Positions 37,196-55,900 of a stretch of 64,000 bases of DNA are shown here, piece after piece; the first letter of the stretch is position 1, and each line of letters starts with the position of its first letter. Under the pieces are notes generated by a model. The model saw only the letters and a program-made list of their open reading frames with translations. It did no database searches and was not told the origin of the DNA. The stretch covers positions 992,001 to 1,056,000 of the forward strand of contig OZ218950.1 of assembly GCA_965112735.1 (NCBI GenBank). Reading direction: 5' to 3'. The translations under genes and the position numbers were made by a program. This DNA comes from Phaeosaccion multiseriatum. Its lineage: Eukaryota; Ochrophyta, other classes.

Positions 37196-38132
37196 GGGGG
37201 GGGGGGGGGGGGGAGGAGCAGAGAGAGAGAGAGAGAGAGGGGAGGAGGGGGGGCGAGGAACGGGAATGAGAGACAGAGAGGGGAGTAGGAGAGAGAGAGG
37301 TCCATTTGACCAGGGCAGGCAGGTGAAGGTCGGGGCGAAGAGGAAGAGAGGGAAGGGAAGGAGAGCACCCCCCCAAGGGGGTAGGAGGGGGGAGCCGGGG
37401 GGAGCTAGATGACAGCGTAAATCCATTCCCCCGTGCTCGTCTGCCAACTCACCTGCTTGTCCCCGGTGGAAGGAGCCAACGATACATGCCTCATTACCGT
37501 ACACGTCGCTATTGAGGTCAATTTGACGCGCCCGGCAGATTTCCTGGTAGAAGAGAATGGTTAAACAAATGTTTAGGGGACCATGCCAAGAGCGGGGGGG
37601 GTAGGGGTGGGGTGGGGTGGGCCCCCCAGAGGGTGGAGGGAGAAGCCGAGGAGAAGCCACGAGGGAGATGCGAGTTGGTTGACTAACTTCCATCCAGCAC
37701 AGGCAACCGTCTTATTCCGTCTGTCCAGTCCTACCTTGAACTGGTAGCTGGTTTTCACCACCTCCACGCAGTCTGCGCCCCCGTAGGACACGATACTTGC
37801 CGTCGCCGTGGACCTATTCCTCGAGCCGTCTGCGCACAGCACCCGCAGAGTGGCATTCTGTCCCCTGCGAAAGCAACCCCTTCCCCCGAAGCACGAGCTG
37901 ACAAAGACAATTGAGTCCACTCGCGGGTGCACTCGCGACAAGGAGCACTCCACGGCCTCTGCGGTACAGCCCTCGACGAGGCGAACGGCATCACCGAGGT
38001 GTGTGATGGTGCTGTCGGTGGATAGTTGGTTGGCGAAACAGATGGTCTCGAGGTAGTGGCCGCGCTGGTTGAAGAGCACAGCCGAGAGGTCAATGTCAAG
38101 GGTCGAGTATTCGCCTGTGAAAACAGAGAGAC

Positions 38133-38218
<86 letters not shown>

Positions 38219-38742
38219 GGAAAGGGAGAGAGAGGTATATACAGAGAGTGTGTGTGTGAGAGAGAGAGAGAGAGAGAAATGGAAAGGGAGAGAGAGGTAT
38301 ATACAGAGAGTGTGTGAGAGAGGGAGGGAGGAGGAGGGTGGACGACACAACATAATAGCTCATAGTCTTCGCTGCAGAGCGAGCGAAAGTCTGGACCGGG
38401 ATAGGGTGCGGATCGAACGATTTGTAGTAAGAGATAAGCATGTCTTTGCAGCCAAATACGTCGTCCTGCTTTGCGCTTATTACCTGCCAGAGACCAGCTG
38501 ACCTCCACACTGCACCATTTGCACGCGGCCTTGCTCAGCGGCTTCCTCTCGGGCAGACGCCGCTTGCCACCGCCACCGCCGCGCGCGCCAGCTTCAGTTG
38601 CGGGATTCTTCTCACGAGGAGGATGAGCACGAGAAGCCTCGGTTTGTGTAGCAGAAGCAGCAGCAGCGGCATCGGATTTGTTGGCGCCGTTCGAAGAGCC
38701 ACCTCTCTTGCCCGCCCCCCTGCTCCCGCCTTCGTGTCCCAT
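22140..38742 (-). CDS. Giant TerD / WD40-repeat / EF-hand fusion protein
   Basis: The 25 exons, in transcript order, are 38742-38484, 38114-37735, 37543-37453, 37038-36899, 36376-35454, 34853-34509, 34311-34215, 33656-33411, 33044-32956, 32610-31156, 30968-29638, 29300-27808, 27417-27316, 27000-26950, 26704-26416, 26316-26155, 25980-25866, 25485-24966, 24534-24415, 24139-24047, 23659-23606, 23407-23312, 23074-23009, 22803-22621, 22223-22140. All phases agree, giving 2927 residues. Residues about 75-275 are TerD-like ([43 protein letters not shown]). From about 690, WD40 units appear ([48 protein letters not shown]). They are split by poly-Gly, poly-His, Ser/Asp and Glu/Gly inserts. Two EF-hands end the protein ([24 protein letters not shown]). 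WD40 plus EF-hand recalls WDR49/WDR64/EFCAB8 proteins. A calcium-responsive scaffold is inferred; splitting into two genes cannot be excluded. Confidence 0.78.
22273..22460. repeat. (GA)n tract with ACATAAAAGGAGAGGG minisatellite
   Basis: GA dinucleotides alternate with a repeated ACATAAAAGGAGAGGGACAG block. On the transcribed (minus) strand it is a CT-rich tract before the last acceptor of the TerD/WD40/EF-hand gene. Confidence 0.9.
23717..23746. repeat. (AC)n-(AT)n microsatellite
   Basis: An AC run passes into an AT run inside an intron of the TerD/WD40/EF-hand gene (between exons 24139-24047 and 23659-23606). Confidence 0.9.
24645..24755. repeat. (GGAA)n microsatellite
   Basis: Tetranucleotide tract in the intron before exon 24534-24415; on the sense (minus) strand it is CCTT upstream of the acceptor. 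Confidence 0.95.
25551..25768. repeat. GGATGGCAGT minisatellite
   Basis: About twenty imperfect copies of a 10-bp unit in the intron before exon 25485-24966. On the sense strand it reads CCATCCACTGCCATCC, a motif that also stands before several acceptors of plus-strand genes. Confidence 0.92.
28002..28205. repeat. (CTC)n tract inside coding exon
   Basis: Lies inside exon 29300-27808 of the minus-strand giant gene, where the sense frame gives a Gly-rich run. The exon resumes a WD40 unit on its 3' side ([20 protein letters not shown]), so the tract is an in-frame insert within a repeat domain. Confidence 0.88.
30793..30860. repeat. Poly-histidine-encoding CAC/CAT tract
   Basis: On the minus strand it encodes a run of more than twenty His near the start of exon 30968-29638. 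Ser, Asp and charged runs follow before a WD40 strand resumes ([18 protein letters not shown]). Confidence 0.85.
32022..32190. repeat. (CTC)n tract encoding poly-Gly
   Basis: Inside exon 32610-31156 of the giant gene, read in sense as an uninterrupted poly-Gly run between two parts of the WD40 region. The exon frame is open through it. Confidence 0.9.
33632..33965. repeat. Tandem duplicated exon-edge units, about 100 bp
   Basis: The 5' edge of exon 33656-33411 with its acceptor region (CATGGCACAGTAGAAGCTGT, then GGGGGTATATGGGCACAG) is repeated at about 33735 and, more diverged, at about 33830 and 33945. Each copy carries CATTACATAAGCATTACGTG-like sequence. The repeats place decoy acceptor copies in the upstream intron. 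Confidence 0.85.
36404..36666. repeat. (GGTA)n microsatellite
   Basis: GGTA tetranucleotides with GGTT and GGGA variants in the intron before exon 36376-35454; the sense strand is a pyrimidine-rich CCTA tract near the acceptor. Confidence 0.93.
37082..37250. repeat. (GA)n tract
   Basis: Purine-rich GA repeat in the intron before exon 37038-36899; CT-rich on the sense strand, next to the acceptor. Confidence 0.9.
38118..38310. repeat. (GA)n tract with 68-bp duplication
   Basis: GA repeat next to the acceptor of exon 38114-37735 (CT on the sense strand). The segment AATGGAAAGGGAGAGAGGTA with its neighbours occurs twice (about 38215 and 38278). Confidence 0.88.
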
Positions 38743-38959
38743 CTCCGCGGAAGTCAGTGCAGCTGCTGCATCCCCCTCGCCATTTACTTTGCCCTGAGCC
38801 GAGCGAGGTCTTCTCGGACCCGTGCGTTCTTCCGCCTCCTCGCCCCCCTCCTTTCCCGCGACTGATGCTGGCGTTACGGAAATCCGCCGTCGGAGATGGC
38901 CTTTAGGTATAGAGATCGATCTGAATAATCAAGCTATGTAGAGGCTTCTCTGCCGTAAG
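38743..38959. promoter_or_regulatory. Divergent (bidirectional) promoter region, 217 bp
   Basis: Separates the ATG codons of the minus-strand TerD/WD40/EF-hand gene (38742) and the plus-strand coiled-coil gene (38960). Both promoters and 5' UTRs must fit here unless upstream non-coding exons exist. No specific element was identified. Confidence 0.6.
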
Positions 38960-46136
<7,177 letters not shown>

Positions 46137-48191
46137 CTGCTGAGGGGTTGTACCGCTGTTTGCCTTCTTCTCGCCCATATGCTGATTTGCTTGCATGTGT
46201 CTCCTGACCGAGTCCGTCCCTTCATTCCCTTTTGCCCATGCACCGGCTCGGCTGTCGTTTCATTGCTACAGTATTTCCGCTCTAAGGAAGGCAGGCTGGC
46301 GTCGGACACGGGCATCAAGTCTGTGAACGTCCACGCCCGACGCCCACAGTCTGCGAAGGAAGGAAGGAAGGAAGGAAGGAAGGAAGGAAGGAAGGAAGGA
46401 AGGAAGGAAGGAAGGAAGGAAGGAAGGAAGGAAGGAAGGAAGGAAGGAAGGAAGGAAGGAAGGAAGGAAGGAAGGAAGGAAGGAAGGAAGGAAGGAAGGA
46501 AAGAAGGAAGGAAGGAAGCATATACGTCGGAATGTCGAACCCTTTTGCTTTCGTGCAGCGTGGGCGCACCCCAAAATTAACGACTCCATCTATTTCCATA
46601 CATACATACGACTAGTAATACCATAGTGGAACGAAAGAAGCAATCAAAATTATAAATGCTTGTAGGGTTGAGGAGTAAGCTGCCATTGTATTAACACAAA
46701 GGGCTCAACGTCTACCCCCTGGGCCCCTCCCACCGCCTCTACCCCCCCGGCCCCTCCCTCCGCCGCCGCCCCCCCCCCCCCCACTGCTACCGCCCCCGCT
46801 GCCACCCCCTCCCCCCCCTCCGTGCGCTCCTCCTCCTCCTTGTTGTGGCGCGGAGTCTCCCCCACTGCCCATCCCTGACCCGTCCCTGCTCAGACAACGA
46901 CAGGACAACGACAGGACAACGACAGGACAACGACAGGACAACGACAGGACAACGACAAGATAGAAAGGGCAGGGAGAAGGGAAGGGAAGGGAAGGGAAGG
47001 GAAGGGAAGGGAAGGGAAGGGAAGGCAAGGGAAGGCAAGGGAAGGGAAGGCAAGGGAAGGGAAGGGACGGCAACGAGAGGCGAAGGCCAAAGAGGGGAGG
47101 GATGGTAGCACGGTAGCAACACGTAAGAGTAGTGAATTAGAGTTACTAGATAGTGGGGTTGGGGGGGGTGGGCAAGGGGAAGTAAAGTAAACTTGTTATC
47201 ATGTCAGCGGGAAACAAGGCGCGAGCGGCAGCAGAGGCACAGACACGCACAAAAGCACCCACATACATCACACACACGCACCCACATACCACACAGCAGA
47301 GGCACAGACACGCACACACGCACCCACATACATCACACACACGCACCCACATACCACACAAAACGCACTTGTCCCTCCTCTGCTTCGGCATCACCACCGT
47401 CCCCCTAGCAATGAGCCGAAAAACCAACCAACCAACCAACCAACCAACCAACCAACCAACCAACCAACCAACCAGCCAACCAACCAACCAACCAACCAAC
47501 CAACCAACCAACCATCCAATCAACCAACTCATGGCTCGACCAATGAATCAGTCAGTCAGTCAGTCACCCTTTTTCTCCTCTCGTGCTTTTGCTTCTTTCT
47601 ATTGGAGCAATCTCTTGTCGCTCGCTCGAGGCACCGACTGCATTGACTGCCATCTCTCAATCCGTCTTCTGCTCGACATGCATTGACTGCCATCTCTCAA
47701 TCCGTCTTCTGCTCGACATGCATTGACTTGATGGGGCCAGGCCGGATGGCTCGACGGCACTCACTCACTCACTCACTCACTCACTCACCCAGCCACTCAC
47801 TCACTCACTCACTCACTCACTCAGCCACTCATTTACTCACTCACTCACTCACTCACTCACTCACTCACCCACCCACTCCATCACTCCCTCCCTCTCTCCC
47901 TCATTCACTCCCTCACTCACTTACTCATTCACTCACCCACCCACTCACTCACTCACTCACTCACTCACTCACTCAGCCACTCAGCCACTCACTCACTCAC
48001 TCACTCACACACTCACTCACTCACTCACTCACTCACTCACTCACTCATTCACTCACTCACTCACTCACTTACTCACTCACTCACTCGCCCACTCACTCAC
48101 TCAACTCACTCTCGCTCACGCGCTCCCTCACTCACACCCCCCCCCACTCACTCACTCACTCACTCACTCCCTCACAACCCCCCTCTCTCAC
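46137..48191. other. Convergent intergenic region rich in repeats
   Basis: Contains (GGAA)n at 46356-46520, a GACAGGACAAC 10-bp tandem array near 46890-46960, a GGGAA pentanucleotide array near 46976-47070, (CCAA)n at 47423-47515, a direct duplication of about 40 bp (CATTGACTGCCATCTCTCAA at about 47641 and 47681) and (CACT)n at 47758-48190. A possible last exon of the upstream gene lies near 46272. No other gene is supported. Confidence 0.7.
47758..48190. repeat. (CACT)n tetranucleotide array
   Basis: Imperfect CACT/CACC/CCCT array ending at the stop codon of the ataxin-2 homologue (48192-48194), so it forms the start of that gene's 3' UTR region. Confidence 0.95.
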
Positions 48192-49757
48192 TCACCCTTC
48201 GATAGGCCCGCTCCCCCCGGGGGCTCCGCCATGCTGCCCCTGCCCTCCCTGTCCCTGCCCCGGTCCTTGCTGAGGCATGCCTGTGCCTGTGCCAGGCCGA
48301 TAGGCCCCACCCCCGTACCCCGCGGGCCCACCCAAGTGCGGTGGGGGCATCTGCTGCTGCGGCTGCTGCTGCTGCTGTTGTTGTTGTTGCTGTTGTTGTT
48401 GCTGTTGCTGTTGCGGTTGTTGTTGCTGTTGAGGGTATCCTCCGTTACCCACGCCCACAAACCCTCCGGCGCCCCCTGTCCCTGGTTGCTGCTGTTGAGG
48501 CATCATGTGAGTAGGCACCATTCCAAGAGGGCCTCCTCGCTGCATACCCGGTTGCTGCCCCGCGGCCCCGGGGGACACCATCTGCTGGGGAGGTCCCCCC
48601 CCTGGGCCCCCCTGCACGCCTCCCGCGCCCCCCCCCGCCTGCTGCTGATGGTTCATGTACCCCATCTGCGGTACCCCTCCCTGCGCCTGCCCCTGTTGGC
48701 CACCCATCTGCGCCCCCATTCCCATCTGCCCGCCCCCCATTACTCCCTGCGGCGGCATGCCACCACCCCGCGCGTACACTGCCATCTGCGCAGGGGTGAG
48801 AGGAGGGTACATTTGCAGCCCCCCAGGGCCCCTACCCCCCGCTGCTCCTGCCATGGGCCCCCCTGGGGGCATGTGCTGCATCGCTCCTCCTCCTCCCCCT
48901 GCTCCTCCTCCTGCCCCCCCTCCTGGTATGTGCATGACCCCTGGAGGCACCCCCCCCACCCCCATAGGAGGAAGCGGGTAGCCCATTGCCCCCTGCTGCT
49001 GCTGCTGCTGATGATGGTGCTGCTGCTGGTGGTGTTGTGGGTGTCCCTGAGGGTGGTGGTGCTGTTGGGGGTGGTGTGGATGCTGCAGCTGCTGCTGCTG
49101 ATGTGGATGAAGATGGTGGTGGTGCTGCTGCTGTGGCACCATGCCTCCCATGGCCATATTGCCGCTACCTCCACCCTCCTCTCCTCCTCCTCCTCCTGTT
49201 GCTGCTGATGTGTCACCCATGCTGAAGGAAGGCTTAAACTCCTTAGCGCTAACGTTAAATGTGAAAGACTTGGCATTCGGGTTGAGAGAGCTCTTGGACT
49301 TGCCAGCTGCTGCTCCTGCTGCTTTGGTCGCCCCTGTGCCTGCTGCGGCCTTGCCGCCGGTCTTGCTGCCACCTGCTCCTCCTCCTTCCGCTGCCGTCGT
49401 CTCTGCGCCTGCTCCACCATCCACTGCCTTCTTCTTATCCTTGCCAACCCCGGCGGCGGCCGATGCACCCTCCACCGCCCCTGCAGATGCGCCCCCCTTT
49501 CCTTTCCTGCCCTTGCCTACTTCAGCGGCAGCGCCACCAGCGGCAGCAGCAGTCGCAGCAGTTGGTGATACAGCAGCAGGACCACCAGCGACCGGAGGCA
49601 CGGGCGAAACGCTCCCGTCTGCTGCCCCACGCGGAGTAGCCGTGCCGGACCCTCCCCCTCCTCCCTTGCCGCCGCCGCCGCCGCTGCCGCTGCCGAGCCC
49701 GAGCACACCTTGGAGCTGCTGCTCTGCCGCTTGTCTGTTCAGTTCACGCATCATCAC

Positions 49758-49795
<38 letters not shown>

Positions 49796-50306
49796 CCATG
49801 ATCGTCGTCGTCGTTGTCGTCGTCAGAAAGCACGACACGGCACGGCACGGCACGAGAAGAAGAAGGGGGTGAGGCAAGGGGGTGAGAGGCGCCGGCCCAT
49901 CCCATCCACACAAAGCAAAGAAAGCAGCACACGTACAAAACACACAAGCATAAACAAAAGAGAAGAGAACCTTATCAGTACTTCAGCCTCTCTGGCTGAT
50001 GGATCGAAGGAGATGGGAGCTCGGAAGCAAAAACACGCCTTCGCCCTGGCTCTACATACCACCCAACTGCCAAAGCCCGTGAGCAAACATGAAGGAGAGG
50101 GGGGGCTCTTCTCAGATCTTCTCCCAACGGCAGCAACGCACTCAAACTCAAACTGGAACACACAACTCAAACTCAAACCCACCTGCTCCTGACGGCGGGT
50201 GGCTTGTAAGCGCTCTCTCCTCCTACTCTGAACTTGTCTCCCGCAGGACCCGCTGCTGACCCCGCCCCAGGTGGGGTGGGGGACGACCTGTTACTGTTAC
50301 TGTTAC

Positions 50307-50343
<37 letters not shown>

Positions 50344-51893
50344 GCCGTGGCTGCCAGAGCCGCGACCTCCTCCTCCTCCTCCTCCTCCTTCTCCTCCCAT
50401 CATGCCGCCATTGCTGCCACCATTGGCCATGCCCATCATTCCACCGCCCTTCACCATGTTGCCGGTGCCCACCACCCCGCTGTACATCTCCTCTTCGCCC
50501 ATCAGGCGGTCTTTGTCTGTCATTTGGTTCCTCTCCTCACGCATGTGGATGTTGTTGGAGGAGGGGCCGCCCTCAATCTCCCTCGCCAGTCGCGCAGCTT
50601 CTCGCTCCATAGCAGGGCTCACCTGTTGGCAGGGGGCGAGTTTGAGTATTAGTTTGGGGTTGTTTTTCACTCTTCGTAGAGCTTCTTCGGAGTGCTACAT
50701 GTCGATGGGGTAGTCGAGGACCCATACATACATACATACATACATACATACATACATACAAGGGTTTCGATGGAACGATGGGAGAGGGTACCGAATACTC
50801 CCCAAAGGTGAGACAGAGCTGCAGTCTGACGAAGTCGAAGGAGGAGAGAGAAAACCCAAGTCGCTTGATCTATCAACAGAAGCTGGTATAACAGCAAACC
50901 TAAACTCAAATCGACCATAACCCTCCTTGCCCCTACCCCACTCACCTTGCTTCTGTCGAGCTTTGTGGTATACATGTCCTCGTCGAAGGTGGACTTGACT
51001 CCAAAGAGCTTCTCGTTCGCCTTGAACTGGTCCCACTTACCGATGTTGTCCCCCAGCCCCCCCGAGTTGGGGTCTCTCTCCCCCTGCCCACCGTGCCCCC
51101 CCCGCCCTCGGGGGCCTGCTCCCTTGGCCGTGGCAGGTCCTCCTCCTCCTCCCCCGCCCGCCGCCGTGACCCAAGACTTGTCGACGCTGTGGAGCTCTCG
51201 CTCCTTGCCGAGTACGGCGTTTCCACTTATGTCGGTGTCTGTGGCGAAGCCCACGGGCCGCCTCTTGTCGCTGATGGGGAAGTGCGCGGCGTTGAGGCTC
51301 ACAATGTCGACGCCATCGATGAATACCGTGGCCCCATCCTCCCCTGGGCTGGGGGCTTTATCTTCATCTTTCCCTTCGCCATTGTTCTTCTTGTTCTTCT
51401 TGCCAGCCGCCCCCGCTGCTGCTGCTGCTGCCCCCTCTCCCCCCCCCTCCTTCTCATTGCCGTTCTTTACTGCCGTGACATGGGGCCCGGACATGGTCTT
51501 CAGCACCACCTGCCACTTGCCCTCTCGGAACGGCGTGCAGGTGTGGAAAACGCCCAGCAGCACTGCACCGTCCTTCAGGGATATCTCCACCCTCTCCCCC
51601 ACCAGAACCTTCACCACCGTCAGAAAACGGTCACGGCAGGCGCTGTGGTAGGCCTCGCCTGTCAGCCCTCCCACAGCCTTGGGTGCGGCTCTCTGCGAGG
51701 CCGGCATCGCCACAGCGGTAGCCCAGCTCTGGCTCACTTCCCTGGGCTTTTGAGCTGGCGCCTTCTGCTGCTGCTGCTGCTGCTGCTGCTGGGGTTGCTG
51801 TTGGGGGGCTTGCTGTTGCCTCTGCCCAGCCTGCTGTCCCTGCTTCTGCCTCGCATGCTGCCCTCGCGGCGGCTGCTGCTTCAAGCCGTTCAT
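48192..51893 (-). CDS. ATXN2: Ataxin-2 / Pbp1 homologue
   Basis: Exons 51893-50946, 50622-50183 and 49734-48192 join in phase to 976 residues. Start chosen at the ATG giving MNGLKQQPPRGQ, followed by a Gln-rich stretch. An Lsm-like domain follows (DRFLTVVKVLVGERVEISL, LGVFHTCTPF, WQVVLKTMSG). The LsmAD region includes GKWDQFKANEKLFGVKSTFD and DEDMYTTKLDRSK, continued after the intron by VSPAMEREAARLAREIEGG. A PAM2 poly(A)-binding-protein motif occurs near residue 610 (LNPNAKSFTF...AKEFKPSF). The C-terminal part is a Gly/Gln/Met/Pro-rich disordered tail. Lsm, LsmAD and PAM2 in this order define ataxin-2/Pbp1. The family acts on mRNA in stress granules and translation. The third exon carries one dispersed-motif copy, read AVSPTAA. 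This gene diverges from the channel gene and converges on the charged-protein gene. Confidence 0.93.
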
Positions 51894-52990
51894 CGCTTTG
51901 CTTTGCTTGCTACCGAACACCGCTCACCTCGTTAACGAGGAGAGAGGGGCTGGATCCTCTTAGGCTTGAAGAGGATGGAAAAGAGCAAGACAAGGGGCGC
52001 AGCGCCTGCCTTGTCTAGAAACACAATCCCTGTCTTATCCTCTTTTTCCTGTCCTCTAACTCTCTTTTCCTCTGCTTTTTGTTTGTCACCTCTCGGTTGC
52101 TCGGATTCACGATAAAACAAAGCCGCCTCCCCCGGGGTGCGGTGACTTTTAACAAGCTGCGCAATTGACAGACAGTTACATTTTGGGGGGGGGGCGGAGG
52201 AGCGAGGAAACAGCAGAAGCGTCTCACATAACGATGATGTGCTGCCCCAGTCGCCTAGTTAGCTTGATCCTCTTCGCCTTCGGTAGGGCGTAGTGGGGGT
52301 GAGGCCTGGGTGGCATTCGCGAGGCAGCAGTGATTTGATCTTTGGAGAGAAAAATATAGTTAGTCGCAGCTCTCCTTGTGAAAAAGGAGGATGAGACGCT
52401 GTGGAGGAAACGCAACGCTGGTGAGTGCCAATAGACGCTGTCCTGGCGTTCTTTCAATAGACTCTAGTGTGGGAGGGAGGGACGACGAGCCCTGCAAGAG
52501 TACGAGCCCCACACTATTTCACCAGCAGTCATGTCTCCTGAGGAGAGAGGGTGGTTTCCTGAGGGGAGGAAATTGGCCATCTGCGGCTGATGGCAGTACG
52601 AGAAGCCTTTTAGCCCCATTTAAAAGCATGCAAACTATCCTTCAGGCGTGTATGCTCTCGTGAAGCTACAGCCTGTCCGACGTTTGTTGTGAGACAAGAG
52701 GAATCGAGGCGACACGTTCACAACACTAACCTGTGGCCTCATCTCTCCCCCCCCCCCTCCCTCGTCACCCGGCCCCTTGTGTCAAGCAGACACTGAGAGC
52801 TTTCATGGATCTCTTCGATGAGCCTTCACTCAAGTGGCGTACGTAGCGGGCAAGTTCCGTTGGCATACAAAGGCGGCAACGGCAGCAGGTGCTGCTGCTA
52901 GCCGCCTGTACGCGAGGGTTGCGAATCCCTAATCGACCCATCGCAGCATTGCAGGCATTCATTGCCCAATCCACAATTTGTCGGCTCTAG
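51894..52990. other. Divergent intergenic region between ataxin-2 and channel genes
   Basis: About 1.1 kb holding both 5' regions. A donor-like GAGGTGAGCG and acceptor-like CGGTAG on the minus strand near 51912-51930 could be a 5' UTR intron of the ataxin-2 gene. No convincing coding exon, RNA gene or repeat array was seen; a short minus-strand frame (52224-52310) ending RLGQHIIVM is not assignable. Confidence 0.5.
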
Positions 52991-55900
52991 ATGCCGCAGG
53001 CAGGGGCCGGGGTAGGGGGCGCGAGCACAGTCGGGGCGAGCAGCATCAGCGGTAGTAACGGTGTCAGCAAGCGCACGACAGATATGGTCGGCATGTCGGC
53101 ATCATCGGCAGCAGCTTCAGAGAAGGAGGGAGAAGCTCCGCTAAACCTGCACCCCGTCGGCTTCGTGGAGTGTTTGCCGCAGGCCAAGCCCAACGGCCCT
53201 CCTGATGGCAAGCTCGTGCCGAGGTCCATGTGGCTCTTCCCCAGAGGCTCCATCACCAGAGAGATTTGCATACGCATTACACGGAGCCGCTGGTTCGACT
53301 TTGTGGTGCTATTTTTCATCCTGGCCAATTCGATATTCCTTGCCATCATCGACTACTCCGTCGTGGATGATAACTACGAGCCCGTGCACAGTCACAATGG
53401 GCAATGGAGCAACGCCAACTACGCGGTCGAGGTCACAGAGCCCATGTTCAGCGCTGTCTTCATGGTGGAGTGCGTCATCAAAATCGTCTCCTTTGGGTTT
53501 ACATTGTATATTAAGGTGCGTTGCGCGTCGTGGTGGTGTGGTGTGGTGTGGTGTGGTGTGGTAGTGTGGTGGTGTGGTGTGGTGGTGTGGTGGTGTGGTG
53601 GTGGGGTGGTGGTGGGGTGTGGTGGTGTGGGCGGGCGCTGCATGGGAAGTGCGCGCTAGTGCCTGCTGTATAGTAGTTGGCCCAGTTCAGCTTAGGAAGG
53701 AAGGAAGGAAGGAAGGAAGGAAGGAAGGAAGGAAGGAAGGAAGGGGTGGGGATGGTGGGCTGTATCTGTCTACCCCCTTGGCCTTGCTATGCCCTACACC
53801 ACGAAAGCGTTCATCTTACTCCCTCTCACCCCATCCTTGCTCCTTCCTCTTTCATCCTTCTTCTTTCCTCTTTCCTCTTCACCCTCCGTCCCCCCCCTCC
53901 ACCCCAAACACACACCCCTCCACCCCTCGCTTCGGTCTGCCCATCTGCCAACCAATCATCCATCGATCAATCGATCAATCGATCAATCGATCAATCGATC
54001 GGCCCCCTAGGACGGATGGAACAAGCTGGATTTCGTTGTCGTGGTGGCAGGAGGGCTAGAGTACCTCCCATTCATGCCCAAACTAAGCATGCTGAGAACG
54101 TTTCGGATCCTTCGGCCGTTACGCAGCCTGAGCAAGTTCCCGGGCCTCAAGAGAGTCATCTCGGCCCTGCTCAACTCGCTGCCCGGGTTGTTTGATGTGG
54201 TGCTGCTGCTGTGCTTCATGTTGGCGGTGTTTGGCATCATGGGAGTGCAGTTCTTCAGCGGACTGTTGCACTCAAGGTGTAGGTGAGTTCGAGGAGAGGA
54301 GGGGAGGGGAAGGGAGGGGAGGGGTGGGGAGAGGAGGGGGCGAGGGACGGAGAGAGTGGAGGGGAGGGGAGGGGAGGGAGAGAGGAAGGGAGGCCGGGGG
54401 GGGGGGGGCGAGGGACGGAGAGAGGGGAGGGGGCGGAGAGGAGAGGAGAGGAGGGGACGGGGGGGGGAGGGTGGAGGTGGAAGGGGAAGACGGGGGGGGG
54501 CGGGGATGGATGGAGGCAGTTTCAGTCTGTGTGGTCTTTCAGCCAACGTTGCCCACACAAGCAACCAACCTGCTCACCCCTTTCCCTCGCTCCTCTCTCG
54601 CTTGTTGCTCTGCTCCGTGCCTGTCTATCCTCCATCTCTCCTCCATCCATCCTCTACGTACCCACGCGCCAGAGTGACGCCCTACCCGGTCCAGCTCGGT
54701 TGGTGTAGAGACACACAGGCCGCTTGCTGGGAGACGTACGTCGCCAATGTGACGGCAGACCCCCTCAGTTGGGTGTGTCTCACGGACGAGAACGGAGACC
54801 CCGCCGAGACCGACAATTACAAGTACGTGTGTTGGTGATACGGACGGCACATAAAGCTCTTTCCCGCCCTGGCCCGCGGGGTTGCATGTCGGCTTGCCTT
54901 ACCTGCTTGCTCTTGCGTGCTCGGTTGGTTGGGTGGTTCGTAGGTTGCTTCCTTGCTTCCTTGCTTCCTTGCTTCCTTGCTTCCTTGCTTCCTTGCTTCC
55001 TTGCTTCCTTGCTTGCTTGCTTGCTTGCATGCTTGTTGCTGTGATTGTTGCTTGCTTGTCGCTTGTTTGCTTGCTGGCTTGCTGGCTCGTGGGCGGGTTT
55101 GCCTGAGCTGTCCTTGCTTCTCATTGTTGACGTGAGGCTCGCTAGTTCTTGGCTGGTGGGTCGGTGTGGGAGGGAGGAACCCGAGCCGAGGAGGAGGAGG
55201 AGGAGGAGGAGGAGGAGGAGGAGGAGGAGGAGGAGGAGGAGGAGGAGGAGGAGGAGGAGGAGGAGGAGGAGACTATGAGCCACCTTTCGAAGAGCGGCTC
55301 CACCACCACCTTCGCTCTTCTAAGAAGGGTACATGGCAATGGAAGGGGCAGGCGAGGGATGGCAGTGGAAGGGGCAGGCGAGGGATGGCAGTGGAAGGTA
55401 GAACCCAGCGCACCAAGGCGTGCAGGGAGAAACTCGCGAGAGCGCTTACCGAGGCCATCGATATCGATGGCAGGGGATGGCAGTGGACGGCAGCCGATGG
55501 CAGGGGATGGCAGAGGGTGGAGTCGACTTCGCATCACTCAATGACCAAGGACTCGACATGCCATCGCTCTTAGATGTGAAACTGATGAAACTGATGAAAC
55601 CGTTCTGCAGCCACCTCTAACACCATACCCACCCGCCCACCCTCTCTCCTACCCTCCCTCCCTCCTTCCCTTCCCCCTCGCATCACCAGCTGGGACCGCA
55701 GGAGTGACTCTCCTTGGAGCTCTGCCCAGCATGACTGCGTGTGGCCTGTGGATGACGAGGACGATCGCATTTGCAGTCCCTACCCGGGGGGCTTTTACAC
55801 CTGCCCGGACTACAAAAACGTGACGTGTGGGAGCGACTATGACTGGCTCGGAAACCCAAGATTCGACACCAGGTATGGTGCACCAAGGCCTCCCATGTGT

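Noticed and set aside
52224-52310. Short minus-strand coding exon ending RLGQHIIVM
   Set aside because: Reads like protein, but I cannot link it to other exons or to a family, and the upstream acceptor is unclear.
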